A DNA stretch of 64,000 nt from Anaerocolumna chitinilytica (GCF_014218355.1 NZ_AP023368.1:1616001-1680000), one strand, 5' to 3'. Counted from the first letter of the stretch, positions 1-9,403 are shown. Made by a program: numbers and translations. The notes: generated by a model from the letters alone, not told the origin.

Positions 1-2
1 TG

Positions 3-1472
3 GTTACTGACTTCGCAAGAAAACAGGAAGAGGACGGTGCGGATATCCTGGATGTAAATATGGGCATGAACGGGATTGATGAAAAAGAAACCATGGTAAA
101 TGCGGTATTTGAAATTACCGGCTTTTCTAATCTGCCGCTGTGTATAGATTCCAGTCATGTAAAGGTAATTGAAGCAGCTCTTCGTATCTATCCCGGACGA
201 GCACTTATTAATTCGATCTCCCTGGAAAAAGAGAAGATTGAAAAGCTTCTGCCCATTGCTAAAAAATATGGGGCTATGTTTATACTCCTGCCCCTATCGG
301 ATAAAGGACTTCCAAAGAATATAGAGGAAAAGAAGGAAATCATCCATACCATATTACAGGCAGCAGAAGAAAACGGGCTGGAAAGAGAAGATATAGTAGT
401 TGACGGTCTTGTAAATACGGTAGGTGCTAATAAAGCAGCAGCTTTACAGACTCTTGAAACAATCCGGTATTGCAGAGAGGAACTGGGTCTGGCTACCGTA
501 ATCGGCCTTTCTAATATATCTTTTGGTTTACCGGAACGGCAGTTTGTTAACAGTACCTTTCTGGCACTGGCAATAAAGGAAGGGCTAACCATGGCTATTG
601 CGAACCCCTCTCAGGAATTGTTAATGAACACTGCTTTTGCTGCAGATCTCTTATCTGCTAAGGAAGACGCTGATATTCGCTATATCAATAGGGTAACTGA
701 AAGGCCTGGGGCAGTAATCACCCGAAAGGAAAATTCAGTCAAGGGAACCGGTAATTCTGAAAAGTCTGGAGAGACCTTAGAGAAAGAAGCCATAAACAAA
801 AAGTCAGATATAGAGAATTTACCGGAAGCCCTAAAAACAAAAGCTTTTCAGCAGGTCTATGAAGCCGTAATAAAGGGGAAGAAACGGGATGTTATAAGTC
901 TTGTTAAGGAAGCTATAACTGAAGGTGTAAGACCTTCATTTGTTTTGGATGAACTATTAATACCCGCTATTAATGAAGTAGGAAAACTATTTGATAAGCA
1001 GATCTATTTTCTTCCGCAGCTCATATCCTCGGCAGAGACTATGAAAACAGCCATTGATTATCTGGAACCCCTGCTGCAGGAAGGGGAAGAAAAAAAGAAA
1101 AAGCTTGCAACTGTGGTCATTGCAACAGTGTCAGGAGATGTTCATGATATTGGTAAAAACCTGGTAGTTCTGATGCTTAAAAACTATGGTTTTGATGTAA
1201 TCGATCTTGGGAAAGATGTTTCTTCTGATAAAATTATTGAAACAGCAAAGGAACATGATGCGGATATTATTGCTTTATCTGCTCTTATGACAACTACCAT
1301 GCTTGAGATGAAAAAGGTGATTGCCATGAAGAAGGAAGCAGGGTTGAAAGCCAAAGTTATCATCGGAGGAGCGGTAATTACCCAGAGCTATGCGGATGAA
1401 ATCGGTGCAGATGGTTATGCAAAAGACGCCGGAGAGACAGTAACTGTAATAAAACGTTCGTTAGGGTTATGA
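3..1472 (+). CDS. metH: Methionine synthase (cobalamin-dependent), C-terminal part, cut at the 5' edge
   Basis: Transfers a methyl group from methyltetrahydrofolate through cobalamin to homocysteine in the cytoplasm. The frame is open from base 3. The first residues read GADILDVNMG, a pterin-binding (DHPS-like) barrel motif, so the gene begins outside the window and the ATG at 60 is internal. A Lys/Ser/Glu-rich linker (about 735-830) leads to the four-helix cap domain and the B12-binding domain. Its DxHxxG motif is present as GDVHDIGKN, with the cobalt-ligand His codon at 1143. The protein ends just after the Rossmann B12 domain, so the AdoMet-binding reactivation domain of the E. coli enzyme is missing. 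In Clostridia this domain is often absent or encoded separately. An isolated corrinoid methyltransferase protein is less likely because the pterin barrel is fused. Confidence 0.9.
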   Translation, partial: VTDFARKQEEDGADILDVNMGMNGIDEKETMVNAVFEITGFSNLPLCIDSSHVKVIEAALRIYPGRALINSISLEKEKIEKLLPIAKKYGAMFILLPLSDKGLPKNIEEKKEIIHTILQAAEENGLEREDIVVDGLVNTVGANKAAALQTLETIRYCREELGLATVIGLSNISFGLPERQFVNSTFLALAIKEGLTMAIANPSQELLMNTAFAADLLSAKEDADIRYINRVTERPGAVITRKENSVKGTGNSEKSGETLEKEAINKKSDIENLPEALKTKAFQQVYEAVIKGKKRDVISLVKEAITEGVRPSFVLDELLIPAINEVGKLFDKQIYFLPQLISSAETMKTAIDYLEPLLQEGEEKKKKLATVVIATVSGDVHDIGKNLVVLMLKNYGFDVIDLGKDVSSDKIIETAKEHDADIIALSALMTTTMLEMKKVIAMKKEAGLKAKVIIGGAVITQSYADEIGADGYAKDAGETVTVIKRSLGL

Positions 1473-1541
1473 TTTTATTTGGTTGAGTGGTCTGTAGTTA
1501 TAGAACTTTCAAAGTTTAAAGATTAATTTCGTGAAAAATAG

Positions 1542-1590
1542 AGGGATTACCAGACAGGAAGCTATATTCTGTTGGTAATCCCTTCCTTGT
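1542..1590 (+). terminator. Hairpin after metH, probable terminator
   Basis: Perfect 11-bp stem (AGGGATTACCA 1542-1552 with TGGTAATCCCT 1573-1583) around a 20-nt loop, followed by TTCCTTGT. The T-tract is weak, so termination may be partial. Confidence 0.55.
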
Positions 1591-1706
1591 CAGGTTATAT
1601 TCCTATCCATTAGTGGCATACTCTAACTGGATTTTGTGCATTATGAGAGCAAATTATCGTTGTGAAGAATTTTAATTATGGAATCTGCTATTTTTTAAAA
1701 GCTGTA

Positions 1707-1734
1707 TTGACTTCATCTAAAAAAGAACTATAAT
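1707..1734 (+). promoter_or_regulatory. Promoter of the marR-ABC exporter operon
   Basis: TTGACT (1707-1712) and TATAAT (1729-1734) are separated by 16 nt, close to the vegetative sigma consensus. Transcription would begin near 1741, just before the operator-like palindrome at 1753. Confidence 0.7.
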
Positions 1735-1752
1735 AATCGTTGAACATCTCAA

Positions 1753-1771
1753 TAGTTGAGCAATTCAACTA
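1753..1771 (+). promoter_or_regulatory. Putative MarR operator
   Basis: Perfect inverted repeat TAGTTGA-GCAAT-TCAACTA, 7-bp arms with a 5-nt centre. It lies immediately downstream of the predicted start point and upstream of the MarR-family gene, the usual place for autorepression. MarR dimers commonly bind sites of this size and symmetry. The repressor match is inferred. Confidence 0.6.
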
Positions 1772-1827
1772 AATAACTTTTGACACAGAATAAGAGCTTG
1801 ATAATGGAAGTTCTTAAGGAGGAAAGA

Positions 1828-2367
1828 ATGATAATGGCAGATATACGGGACGACAGTAATCAGGAAGGAACGATGATACAAGAGCTTTTTACTTCTTTTA
1901 ATAATGTACGCAAGCTTATGGGGAAGCTGCATAACAACAGAACACTTTATCCGGGGGAGTTTATGATGTTAGGAGCCATTAACCACGGTGTCTGTAAGCA
2001 TGGGGGGCAGGATGTGAAGAATGAGGATATAAGGAAAGAGGGTGAACCTGGTATCCGTGTAAGCGAGCTCTGTAAGATGGTTCATTCTACCAAGTCTGCC
2101 ACATCTAAAATGTTAAAAGGTCTTGAAGAGAAAAATTATATTGAAAGAATAACTGATACCAGGGACCGCAGGGTTGTTTATATCGTTCTGACGGAAACCG
2201 GAAAAAATATTATCCAGGATTCTACAAGACAACTACATGAATTTACGGATAAGACAGTAAAGAAAATGGGGGAAGACGACACCAAAACTCTGATTCTTAT
2301 GCTTGGAAGGCTGTATGAAGCCATGAACCAGGTCTTAAAAGAAGCAAGAGAGGACGATGCCTCTTAA
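1828..2367 (+). CDS. MarR-family transcriptional regulator
   Basis: A 179-residue winged-helix repressor that probably controls itself and the two exporter genes behind it. The start is the ATG at 1828, because AAGGAGG ends 5 nt before it. The frame also opens at a TTG at 1780, but that has no ribosome site and lies closer to the promoter. Around residues 70-120 are the features of the MarR DNA-binding core: a recognition helix (VSELCKMVHSTKSATSKMLKGL) followed by the wing with DTRDRRVVY. An insertion between helix 1 and the wing (about residues 55-70, charged, KHGGQDVKNED) is longer than in the shortest family members. The exporter gene follows after 39 nt, so the three genes probably form one operon. 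The ligand is unknown, but exporter-linked MarR proteins usually sense the exported toxic compound. Confidence 0.85.
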   Translation: MIMADIRDDSNQEGTMIQELFTSFNNVRKLMGKLHNNRTLYPGEFMMLGAINHGVCKHGGQDVKNEDIRKEGEPGIRVSELCKMVHSTKSATSKMLKGLEEKNYIERITDTRDRRVVYIVLTETGKNIIQDSTRQLHEFTDKTVKKMGEDDTKTLILMLGRLYEAMNQVLKEAREDDAS

Positions 2368-2406
2368 TCCCGAATGCGACAGAAAACATATCAGAAAGGA
2401 GCAGCT

Positions 2407-4653
2407 ATGTTAAAATTATTTAAGCTGTTAAAATCCTCATGGCCAATTATGCTGGTAGTCATTGCTCTTTTAGGACTACAGGCTTACTGTGATTTGACTC
2501 TTCCAACCTACACATCAGAAATTGTAGATGTGGGTATTCAGGGAGGGGGAATAAAGAGTGCAGTTCCTGAGGCAATAGAGGAAAACTATATGAAAGCAGT
2601 CCTGTACTTTGTTGAGGATAAGGACCAGCAGCAAGTTTTAGATTCCTATACCTTAGTTACCAAGGATTCCGTATCCGCGGAAGATTACAAGGACTATCTT
2701 GATAAATATCCTGCTCTTGAGAAGGAAAATATCTATGTATTAAAGGACTTAGACAAGGAGCAAAAAGACAGTCTGAATCAGATATTGGCTGATCCCATGT
2801 TAATTGTCGGCTCTTTGTCAATGGAAAGTGACACTACTGCGAAGTTAAAGGATGCAGTTGCTAAGATGGTTCCGGCTGAACTTCAAAGTGCTCCTTTAGT
2901 GGCAATGATAATTTCATTACCCAAAGAGCAGTCAGCTAAAATACTGGAACCTATTACAGATAAAATAAATGGTATACAGGATTCCTTAAAGAACCAGAGT
3001 GCGGCAGCAATTGTAAAATATCAGTACAAAGCGCTGGGAATGGATACAGACAAAATACAGACCAACTTTATTCTATTAACCGGATTAAAAATGCTTGGGT
3101 TAGCTCTTATAGCCATGATATCCACCGTATTGGTAGGCTTTTTTGCTTCCAGAATGGCTGCAAAACTGGGACGTGAGGCAAGAGGCCAGGTATTCAGAAA
3201 GGTTGTCAGCTTTTCGAATGCAGAATTTGACCATTTTTCTACCGCTTCACTCATTACAAGAAGTACGAATGATATCCAGCAGATCCAGGGAATGCTGGTA
3301 TTCCTGATTCGAATCGTGTTCTATTCACCGATTCTTGCCATCGGAGGCATTGTAAAAGTACTTAATACCAATGTATCTATGACTTGGATTATTGCTCTGG
3401 CAGTCATTATTATAATCATAATTATCGGTACCTTGTTTATCGTAGCGATGCCGAAATTTAAGGCTATACAGAAATTAATCGACCGTATAAATCTCGTGAC
3501 CAGAGAAATACTGACAGGACTCTCTGTAATTCGTGCTTTTCATAAGGAAAAACCGGAAGAAGCCAGATTTGACGTTGCAAATGTTAACTTAACAAAGACG
3601 AACCTTTTCGTAAATAGAGCTATGACGTTCATGATGCCCCTTATGATGCTTGTATTTAACGGTGTATCCGTTCTCATCATCTGGACCGGTGCTCATGGTG
3701 TTAATAACGGAGAGATGCAGGTTGGTGATCTGATGGCATTCTTACAGTATACCATGCAGATAATCATGTCCTTCCTGATGTTCTCAATGATATCCATTAT
3801 GCTTCCAAGAGCAAGTGTTGCAGCAGGACGTATATGGGAGGTACTTAATTCAAAGGTAACAATTCATGATCCTTCCGTATCCAAGTCATTTGCACCGGAT
3901 AAAAAAGGTTATGTGGAATTTAAATCTGTTAACTTTAAGTATTCCAATGCAGATGATAATGTATTAGATGACATCAGCTTTACAGCAGAACCAGGTAAGA
4001 CAACAGCTATTATCGGAAGTACCGGAAGCGGTAAATCCACACTGGTGCATTTAATTCCGAGATTCTATGATGTAACCGGCGGAAGTATTTTAGTTGATGG
4101 TGTTGATATTAGAGATATAACCCAGCATGAATTACGTGATAAGATTGGTTTCGTACCTCAAAAGGGTGTACTTTTTACAGGAACCATCGAATCCAATATC
4201 AAATACGGTAAGCAAAATGCAAATGAAGATGAGATAAAGAAGGCTGCCCGTATTGCTCAGGCTACCGATTTTATCGAAGAAAAGACAGAGAAATACCAAA
4301 CCCAGATTTCCCAGGGCGGCGGTAATGTATCCGGTGGACAAAAGCAAAGACTGTCCATTGCAAGAGCCATTGCAAAGGACCCGGAAATCTATATATTTGA
4401 TGACAGTTTTTCCGCTTTGGATTATAAGACAGATGTGGCACTCCGTAAAGCTCTGAATGAAGAAATAAAGAATAGGACAATTATTATTGTGGCGCAAAGA
4501 ATTTCGACGATTCTTCATGCAGATCAGATTATTGTATTGGATGAAGGCAAGATTGTCGGAAGAGGCACTCATAAAGAACTGTTAAAGAACTGTGATGTTT
4601 ATAACCAGATTGCATTATCACAGTTGTCAAAGGAGGAATTGGCATATGAGTGA
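2407..4653 (+). CDS. Heterodimeric ABC exporter, half-transporter with degenerate ATP site
   Basis: A 748-residue membrane and ATPase half-transporter of the type IV exporter (MdlB/BmrC-like) family. AAAGGAG precedes the ATG at 2407; an upstream in-frame ATG at 2374 lacks a site. The first membrane helix is at residues 8-30. A large, mostly hydrophilic insertion of about 150 residues follows before the remaining five helices. The ATPase domain has Walker A GSTGSGKST and signature VSGGQ. However, Walker B reads IYIFDDS, with Asp where the catalytic Glu belongs, and the switch residue is Gln (VAQR) instead of His. These losses are typical of the inactive-site subunit of heterodimeric exporters. 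It overlaps the partner gene by 8 nt. Likely substrate: drugs or peptides, under MarR control. Confidence 0.88.
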   Translation: MLKLFKLLKSSWPIMLVVIALLGLQAYCDLTLPTYTSEIVDVGIQGGGIKSAVPEAIEENYMKAVLYFVEDKDQQQVLDSYTLVTKDSVSAEDYKDYLDKYPALEKENIYVLKDLDKEQKDSLNQILADPMLIVGSLSMESDTTAKLKDAVAKMVPAELQSAPLVAMIISLPKEQSAKILEPITDKINGIQDSLKNQSAAAIVKYQYKALGMDTDKIQTNFILLTGLKMLGLALIAMISTVLVGFFASRMAAKLGREARGQVFRKVVSFSNAEFDHFSTASLITRSTNDIQQIQGMLVFLIRIVFYSPILAIGGIVKVLNTNVSMTWIIALAVIIIIIIIGTLFIVAMPKFKAIQKLIDRINLVTREILTGLSVIRAFHKEKPEEARFDVANVNLTKTNLFVNRAMTFMMPLMMLVFNGVSVLIIWTGAHGVNNGEMQVGDLMAFLQYTMQIIMSFLMFSMISIMLPRASVAAGRIWEVLNSKVTIHDPSVSKSFAPDKKGYVEFKSVNFKYSNADDNVLDDISFTAEPGKTTAIIGSTGSGKSTLVHLIPRFYDVTGGSILVDGVDIRDITQHELRDKIGFVPQKGVLFTGTIESNIKYGKQNANEDEIKKAARIAQATDFIEEKTEKYQTQISQGGGNVSGGQKQRLSIARAIAKDPEIYIFDDSFSALDYKTDVALRKALNEEIKNRTIIIVAQRISTILHADQIIVLDEGKIVGRGTHKELLKNCDVYNQIALSQLSKEELAYE

Positions 4654-6511
4654 TGAAAAAAATGTACAGACAGCACGCCCTGCTAGGGCTTCCAGAGGAC
4701 CTATGGGCGGTGGCCCGGGGTTTCATGGACCTACAGAGAAAGCAAAGGATTTCAAAGGCTCCATATCAAAGTTAATTAAGTATATATCTTCCTATAAAAT
4801 CAGCATTATCATAGCGATATTATTTGCAATCGGTAGTACAATATTTTTCATTGTAGGGCCAAAGATTCTGGGTCATGTTACCACAGATATCTTTTCAGGG
4901 CTGATGGGAAAATTACAGGGAACAGGAAGTATCGATTTTGACAAGATAGGAAGGACACTTCTAATACTTCTATGTCTATATGTGGTAAGTGCTTTCTTCT
5001 CCTTTGTTCAGGGGTACATCATGTCCGGTGTTACTCAGAAGATAACTTACAGAATGAGAAAAGAAATTTCTCAGAAGATAAACCGCATGCCAATGAATTA
5101 CTTTGAAACAAAGACAGTCGGTGAAGTGTTATCAAGAGTAACCAATGATGTCGATACCTTAGGACAGAGCTTAAACCAGAGTATTACCCAGGTTATTACA
5201 GCAGTAACCCAAATTATCGGTATTACTATCATGATGATATCTATCAGCGGCAGAATGACTCTGGTTGCAATACTGACACTTCCGATTTCTTCTTTATTGA
5301 TTGCTCTAATGATGAAGAAATCCCAGAAGTATTTTAAGTCTCAACAGGAATATCTGGGTCATGTAAATGGCCAGGTAGAGGAAGTATATTCCGGTCATAA
5401 CATCGTAAAGGCATTTAATGGGGAAGGCCAGGTTATTGAAGAATTTGAAAAGGCTAATGGCACTCTTTATAATTCTGCCTGGAAGTCTCAGTTCTTATCC
5501 GGTATGATGATGCCTATTATGACTTTTGTAGGAAACCTCGGATATGTAGCAGTATCTATCTTAGGTGGTTATCTTGTAATTAAGAAGACCATCGAGGTTG
5601 GTGATATCCAGTCTTTTATACAGTATGTAAGAAGTTTTAACCAGCCTATTGCACAGATTGCACAGATATCTACCCAGCTTCAGCAGACAGCTGCGGCTGC
5701 AGAAAGAGTATTTGAATTCCTAAACGAAGAAGAAGAAGACCAATTCGCAGTGAATCCGGTAAATACGGAGACGGTAGACAGCAGAGTTGAATTTAATCAT
5801 GTACACTTTGGTTATAACCCTGATAAGATTATTATCAATGATTTCTCCGCAAAGATAGAACCCGGACAAAAGATTGCCATTGTCGGACCTACCGGAGCCG
5901 GAAAGACTACTATGGTTAAACTCTTAATGCGCTTCTATGATGTAAATTCCGGTGAAATCTTAATTGACGGGCATAACATCAAGGACTTTAACCGCGGCGA
6001 ACTTCGTCAGATGTTTGGTATGGTATTACAAGATACCTGGCTCTTTAACGGTTCTATTATGGAAAACATCCGTTACGGTAAAGCAGATGCTACGGATGAA
6101 GAAGTTATTGCAGCAGCTAAGGCAGCTCATGCTCATCACTTTATTCAGACACTTCCCGGAGGCTATCAGATGGAATTAAATGAAGAAGCCAGCAATGTAT
6201 CCCAAGGTCAGAAACAGTTGTTAACCATTGCAAGAGCTATTCTGGCAGATCCTAAGATTCTTATCCTTGATGAAGCTACCAGCTCCGTTGATACCAGAAC
6301 AGAAGTAAGAATTCAGAAGGCGATGGATAACCTGATGAAGGGAAGAACCAGCTTTGTTATCGCTCACAGATTATCAACCATCCGTGATGCTGACCTTATT
6401 CTTGTAATGAGGGATGGTGACATTGTAGAACAGGGCAGCCATGATGAGCTCTTAAAGCAGGGCGGCTTCTATGCAAGTCTCTATAATTCACAGTTTGAAG
6501 AGACCGCTTAA
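4646..6511 (+). CDS. Heterodimeric ABC exporter, half-transporter with catalytic Glu
   Basis: A 621-residue partner of the preceding exporter gene. The start is the ATG at 4646 with AAGGAGG 10 nt upstream, overlapping the previous stop as ATGAGTGA, which implies translational coupling. A Gly/Pro-rich N-terminal tail of about 30 residues precedes six membrane helices. The ATPase domain has Walker A GPTGAGKTT, Walker B ILILDEATSSVD with the catalytic Glu, and switch His in VIAHRLST. Its signature is weakened to VSQGQ instead of LSGGQ. Together the two subunits therefore build one good site (this Walker A/B with the partner's VSGGQ) and one poor site, the arrangement known from TM287/288 and BmrCD. 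Confidence 0.88.
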   Translation: MSDEKNVQTARPARASRGPMGGGPGFHGPTEKAKDFKGSISKLIKYISSYKISIIIAILFAIGSTIFFIVGPKILGHVTTDIFSGLMGKLQGTGSIDFDKIGRTLLILLCLYVVSAFFSFVQGYIMSGVTQKITYRMRKEISQKINRMPMNYFETKTVGEVLSRVTNDVDTLGQSLNQSITQVITAVTQIIGITIMMISISGRMTLVAILTLPISSLLIALMMKKSQKYFKSQQEYLGHVNGQVEEVYSGHNIVKAFNGEGQVIEEFEKANGTLYNSAWKSQFLSGMMMPIMTFVGNLGYVAVSILGGYLVIKKTIEVGDIQSFIQYVRSFNQPIAQIAQISTQLQQTAAAAERVFEFLNEEEEDQFAVNPVNTETVDSRVEFNHVHFGYNPDKIIINDFSAKIEPGQKIAIVGPTGAGKTTMVKLLMRFYDVNSGEILIDGHNIKDFNRGELRQMFGMVLQDTWLFNGSIMENIRYGKADATDEEVIAAAKAAHAHHFIQTLPGGYQMELNEEASNVSQGQKQLLTIARAILADPKILILDEATSSVDTRTEVRIQKAMDNLMKGRTSFVIAHRLSTIRDADLILVMRDGDIVEQGSHDELLKQGGFYASLYNSQFEETA

Positions 6512-6579
6512 ACAAGGGCTGAATAATACTTGCAAAATAACAAGAAATAGATTAACTTAATAGTAGGGATTTGGAAATT

Positions 6580-6627
6580 CCCTCTGACAAAATATCTTGA
6601 ATAGGATATTTTGCAGGGGGATTTTTC
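6580..6627 (+). terminator. Rho-independent terminator of the exporter operon
   Basis: Stem CCCTCTGACAAAATATC pairs with GATATTTTGCAGGGGG around a short loop, followed by ATTTTTCTT. It sits 68 nt behind the exporter stop. Confidence 0.85.
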
Positions 6628-6745
6628 TTGTAACTTTCATAATATGAAGGTAGCTGCTTTAGGTATTATGGTGTACCTTATATATTAACATTAAGAATAA
6701 GGAATAAAACTGAATTGTAAATTAATTATGGATTTCTAGAAAGGT

Positions 6746-6916
6746 ATGGTGATTTGCTTGAGAAAACCAACAGTTTTTTTTATCAGTGTAATTTGTTTGT
6801 TAAGCGGAATTATACTGGGATTTTTATTATCTCCAGTTAAGTTTGGTCTTGGAAATGACTGCGGCAATACCACTAATAATTATTACAATAAAAAAGAACA
6901 AGAACAGCAGGATTAA
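6746..6916 (+). CDS. Small membrane-anchored protein, unknown function
   Basis: A 56-residue open frame starting at ATG 6746 (GAAAGG just upstream; a TTG at 6758 is an alternative). Residues 9-30 form one hydrophobic helix with a GIILGF segment. A short polar tail follows (NDCGN, NNYYNKK, EQEQQD). The layout suggests a single-pass inner-membrane peptide with a hydrophilic C-terminus. I recognise no family function. It stands alone between the exporter terminator and the next gene. The coherent helix-plus-charged-tail composition and the ribosome-site-like GAAAGG support it being real, but shortness limits certainty. Confidence 0.5.
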   Translation: MVICLRKPTVFFISVICLLSGIILGFLLSPVKFGLGNDCGNTTNNYYNKKEQEQQD

Positions 6917-7037
6917 TAGCTGCTCCAATTCTACTTTGAAAATGAAAATATAACGGGTAGAGCAAATATGACATAGGGCTGTCAACTTTAGAAGTGTATT
7001 ATATCTTCAGAATCTTATGTAGAAAAGGAGCTAACTT

Positions 7038-7934
7038 ATGAATACGGAAGGAATACAAAAAGAAGCTGTTAGAGATGAAATAATAGAGTGGCTTTTGGAA
7101 GAGGAGAATCCGGAAGTAAGATACAGGACGCTGACGGAGTACTTAAAATATCCGAAAGAGAGTGTGGAAGTGCGGCAGGCAAAAGCTGCACTTTTTATGG
7201 CGCCTATCTTTAAAAATGCAATGAACTTATTAAAAGAAGAGAAAGTCTGGCCAAGATACGATGCGCTGACTTCCTTTGCGGAGTGGGGACTGACCAGAGA
7301 AGAGCTTGCGATTGATGAGGATGTCAGAAGATTAATCGATGACACCGGTTTTCACCCTATGTGCGGGGAGGCTCTCTTACTGCGAAATCTTGTGAAATTA
7401 GGATATGAAGAGTGGGATGAGGTTAAAACTGAAATATATTCTGCCCTTGATAAAATAAAGGAAGATGGCGGATTTGGCTGTATCAGTAAAAATAAAAAAA
7501 TAAATGATCCCAAGCTGCCTCATAAAAGTTGTGCCAGAATAACCGCCAATTACCTCCTTTTAATAGCAGAAATGAAGCTAAAAGAAATGAAAATACCCTG
7601 TGAAGAGGAGCTGGTGCATTACTTTCTAAAGCGAAACCTGGTCTTTCGGACAGATAATCCTCAAAGAGTAGTGGTAGAGGGAATGGAAGATACCTATTAT
7701 CCGCCAGATGCCATAAAGACAGGAATTCAGAATCTGCTCTACGCAATTCATATATTGGGTAGGAGTACTGATAATAGTTGCAAGATTGCCTACGAATATC
7801 TTCATTCAAAGAGATTGGAAGACGGCAGATATGTACTGGGAAAAACGAAAACAAATCCATCTTTTAAAGCAGGAAAGATAGGGAAAGCAAATAAGTGGGT
7901 GACGCTGTATGCGCTAATGGCCGAGGAGCCTTAA
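7038..7934 (+). CDS. Predicted alpha/alpha-toroid (prenyltransferase/cyclase-like) protein, unknown function
   Basis: A 298-residue soluble protein with AAAAGGAG before the ATG. It is almost wholly helical. Repeated elements resemble the alpha/alpha-barrel of prenyltransferase or squalene-cyclase folds: WLLEEENPEVRYRTL near the N-terminus, EDGGFGC around residue 145, YYPPDAIKTGIQNLL, and LEDGRYVLGKT near the C-terminus. No Asp-rich cyclase motif is evident, so enzymatic activity is not supported. Proteins with a WLLE(E/G)xNPxVRY N-terminus are widespread in Clostridia and generally carry unhelpful annotations. It stands alone between two terminators and gives no operon clue. Confidence 0.6.
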   Translation: MNTEGIQKEAVRDEIIEWLLEEENPEVRYRTLTEYLKYPKESVEVRQAKAALFMAPIFKNAMNLLKEEKVWPRYDALTSFAEWGLTREELAIDEDVRRLIDDTGFHPMCGEALLLRNLVKLGYEEWDEVKTEIYSALDKIKEDGGFGCISKNKKINDPKLPHKSCARITANYLLLIAEMKLKEMKIPCEEELVHYFLKRNLVFRTDNPQRVVVEGMEDTYYPPDAIKTGIQNLLYAIHILGRSTDNSCKIAYEYLHSKRLEDGRYVLGKTKTNPSFKAGKIGKANKWVTLYALMAEEP

Positions 7935-8038
7935 TGATTTCCTAATTTCTTTGCCATTGCTTTGCCACAGTTTGTAAATAATATGAAGTTGCAGGTAATG
8001 GTAACCTTATGGATTGGTTTTTGATAGGAGATGAAGTT

Positions 8039-9325
8039 ATGAAAAAACAGAAGTATATTAAAAGAATTATAATTACTTTACTTATAATTTGTTTTACAGC
8101 CGGCAGTGTTACTCCCATAAAGGCAGATAATGCCATTGTTCCAATTTCCCTTGAGCTTAACAAAGATTGGCTTAACGTTCCGGCAACGCAGGAACAGACA
8201 ACCAGCTATTATAAGATTGTTTTACCTAAAGCCGGACGCTTAAAAGTTGAGGTTAGACCGAACTATAAGGTGGAATGTTCCTTTATGAAGGAAGACCTTT
8301 CTAAAGTTTATTTTAAAACTACTTACAGTAAGGATTATTACAAGTATCTCGATTCCGGTGAATATGATAAACTGGATGCTGTCTTTGAAGCCGGTACCTA
8401 CTATTACACGGTGGCAGGAGCAAGTCCTAACGGAGAGTATGCAATAAAAGCAAGCTTTCAACCTGCGAATAATACAGAAGTAGAGCCAAATCAAACCTTT
8501 GAGCAGGCTATGAAATTAACCGGAGGTACAGTTACAGGGGTTATTTCCGAGGACGATGAGGTAGACTTTTATTCTGTTGAAGTCGGGAAAAATCAGACTT
8601 TTGTAGTAATGCCTGCTAACTACAATAAAGGGGACAACAGTCAAGGTAGTTCCTTCTCCTATGGTACTTTCGTAATTTATGACAGTAATCATCAGGAGAT
8701 TTATAAGCCTTATATGCTGCTGAAACCGGTTAGTTTCAATTGGGAAGAAGGCACTTATTATATTAAAGTTGCTAAGGGTAATGGAAGTTCCCCAAGTATT
8801 TATAACTTTGACTGCATGTTGATAGATAAGGGGTCGGATAAAGTTCAGTATACTTATTTTGATAACCTGCACCAGTATATGTACATGAATTCCTCTGTGA
8901 CAGTAAAACCAGTGGTATTGCCGGAATTGCAGGTAAATAACAAGTTCCTGTGGAAATCTTCTAATACCAAAGTAGCCACAGTATCCCAGGCTGGTAAGGT
9001 AACCGGCATTAAACCCGGTGTGACTGTTATTACAGCGACTTCTAAGGATAATCCTGCATTATCAATATATTATAATCTGACAGTTCAATCAATTTCTCTG
9101 ACCTTTGAGAAATATAATGTAAGTTTAAAGACAGGTAAGAAATATACCATAAAGCCCAAAATGCTTATTGGAGCGTCTAAGAGAATTACTTATTCTTCTG
9201 CGAACAGTAAGGTAGCCACTGTAAGTAAAACAGGAGTGGTAACTGCAAAGAAGACAGGTACTGTAAAAATAAAGGCACAAGCGAATGGTTTAACAAAATA
9301 TATTACAATAAAGGTTACAAAGTAA
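8039..9325 (+). CDS. Secreted protein with pre-peptidase-like and bacterial Ig-like (Big_2) domains
   Basis: 428 residues. AGGAG lies 8 nt before the ATG at 8039, which is preferred over the in-frame ATG at 8009 because it yields a proper signal peptide (KKQKYIKR, hydrophobic core, cleavage near ADNA at about residue 32). Two beta-rich segments follow (about 35-140 and 145-270), each ending in the pattern GTYYYTVAG or GTYYIKVAK, like pre-peptidase C-terminal domains. Two Big_2 repeats close the protein, marked by KVATVSQAGKVTGIKPG and KVATVSKTGVVTAKKTG. It is probably a surface or extracellular adhesin or carbohydrate-associated protein. No catalytic domain, sortase signal or S-layer repeat is visible. 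Confidence 0.75.
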   Translation: MKKQKYIKRIIITLLIICFTAGSVTPIKADNAIVPISLELNKDWLNVPATQEQTTSYYKIVLPKAGRLKVEVRPNYKVECSFMKEDLSKVYFKTTYSKDYYKYLDSGEYDKLDAVFEAGTYYYTVAGASPNGEYAIKASFQPANNTEVEPNQTFEQAMKLTGGTVTGVISEDDEVDFYSVEVGKNQTFVVMPANYNKGDNSQGSSFSYGTFVIYDSNHQEIYKPYMLLKPVSFNWEEGTYYIKVAKGNGSSPSIYNFDCMLIDKGSDKVQYTYFDNLHQYMYMNSSVTVKPVVLPELQVNNKFLWKSSNTKVATVSQAGKVTGIKPGVTVITATSKDNPALSIYYNLTVQSISLTFEKYNVSLKTGKKYTIKPKMLIGASKRITYSSANSKVATVSKTGVVTAKKTGTVKIKAQANGLTKYITIKVTK

Positions 9326-9403
9326 TTAATGCAACCTTTGTTTTTTCTATGCTTATCCCTGGATAGCCAATGAATGGGCATTATCGGATTAGCAGCAAAG
9401 ATG

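Noticed and set aside
188..592. Minus-strand frame of 134 codons
   Set aside because: Lies entirely inside the metH frame, with no ribosome site or family motif.
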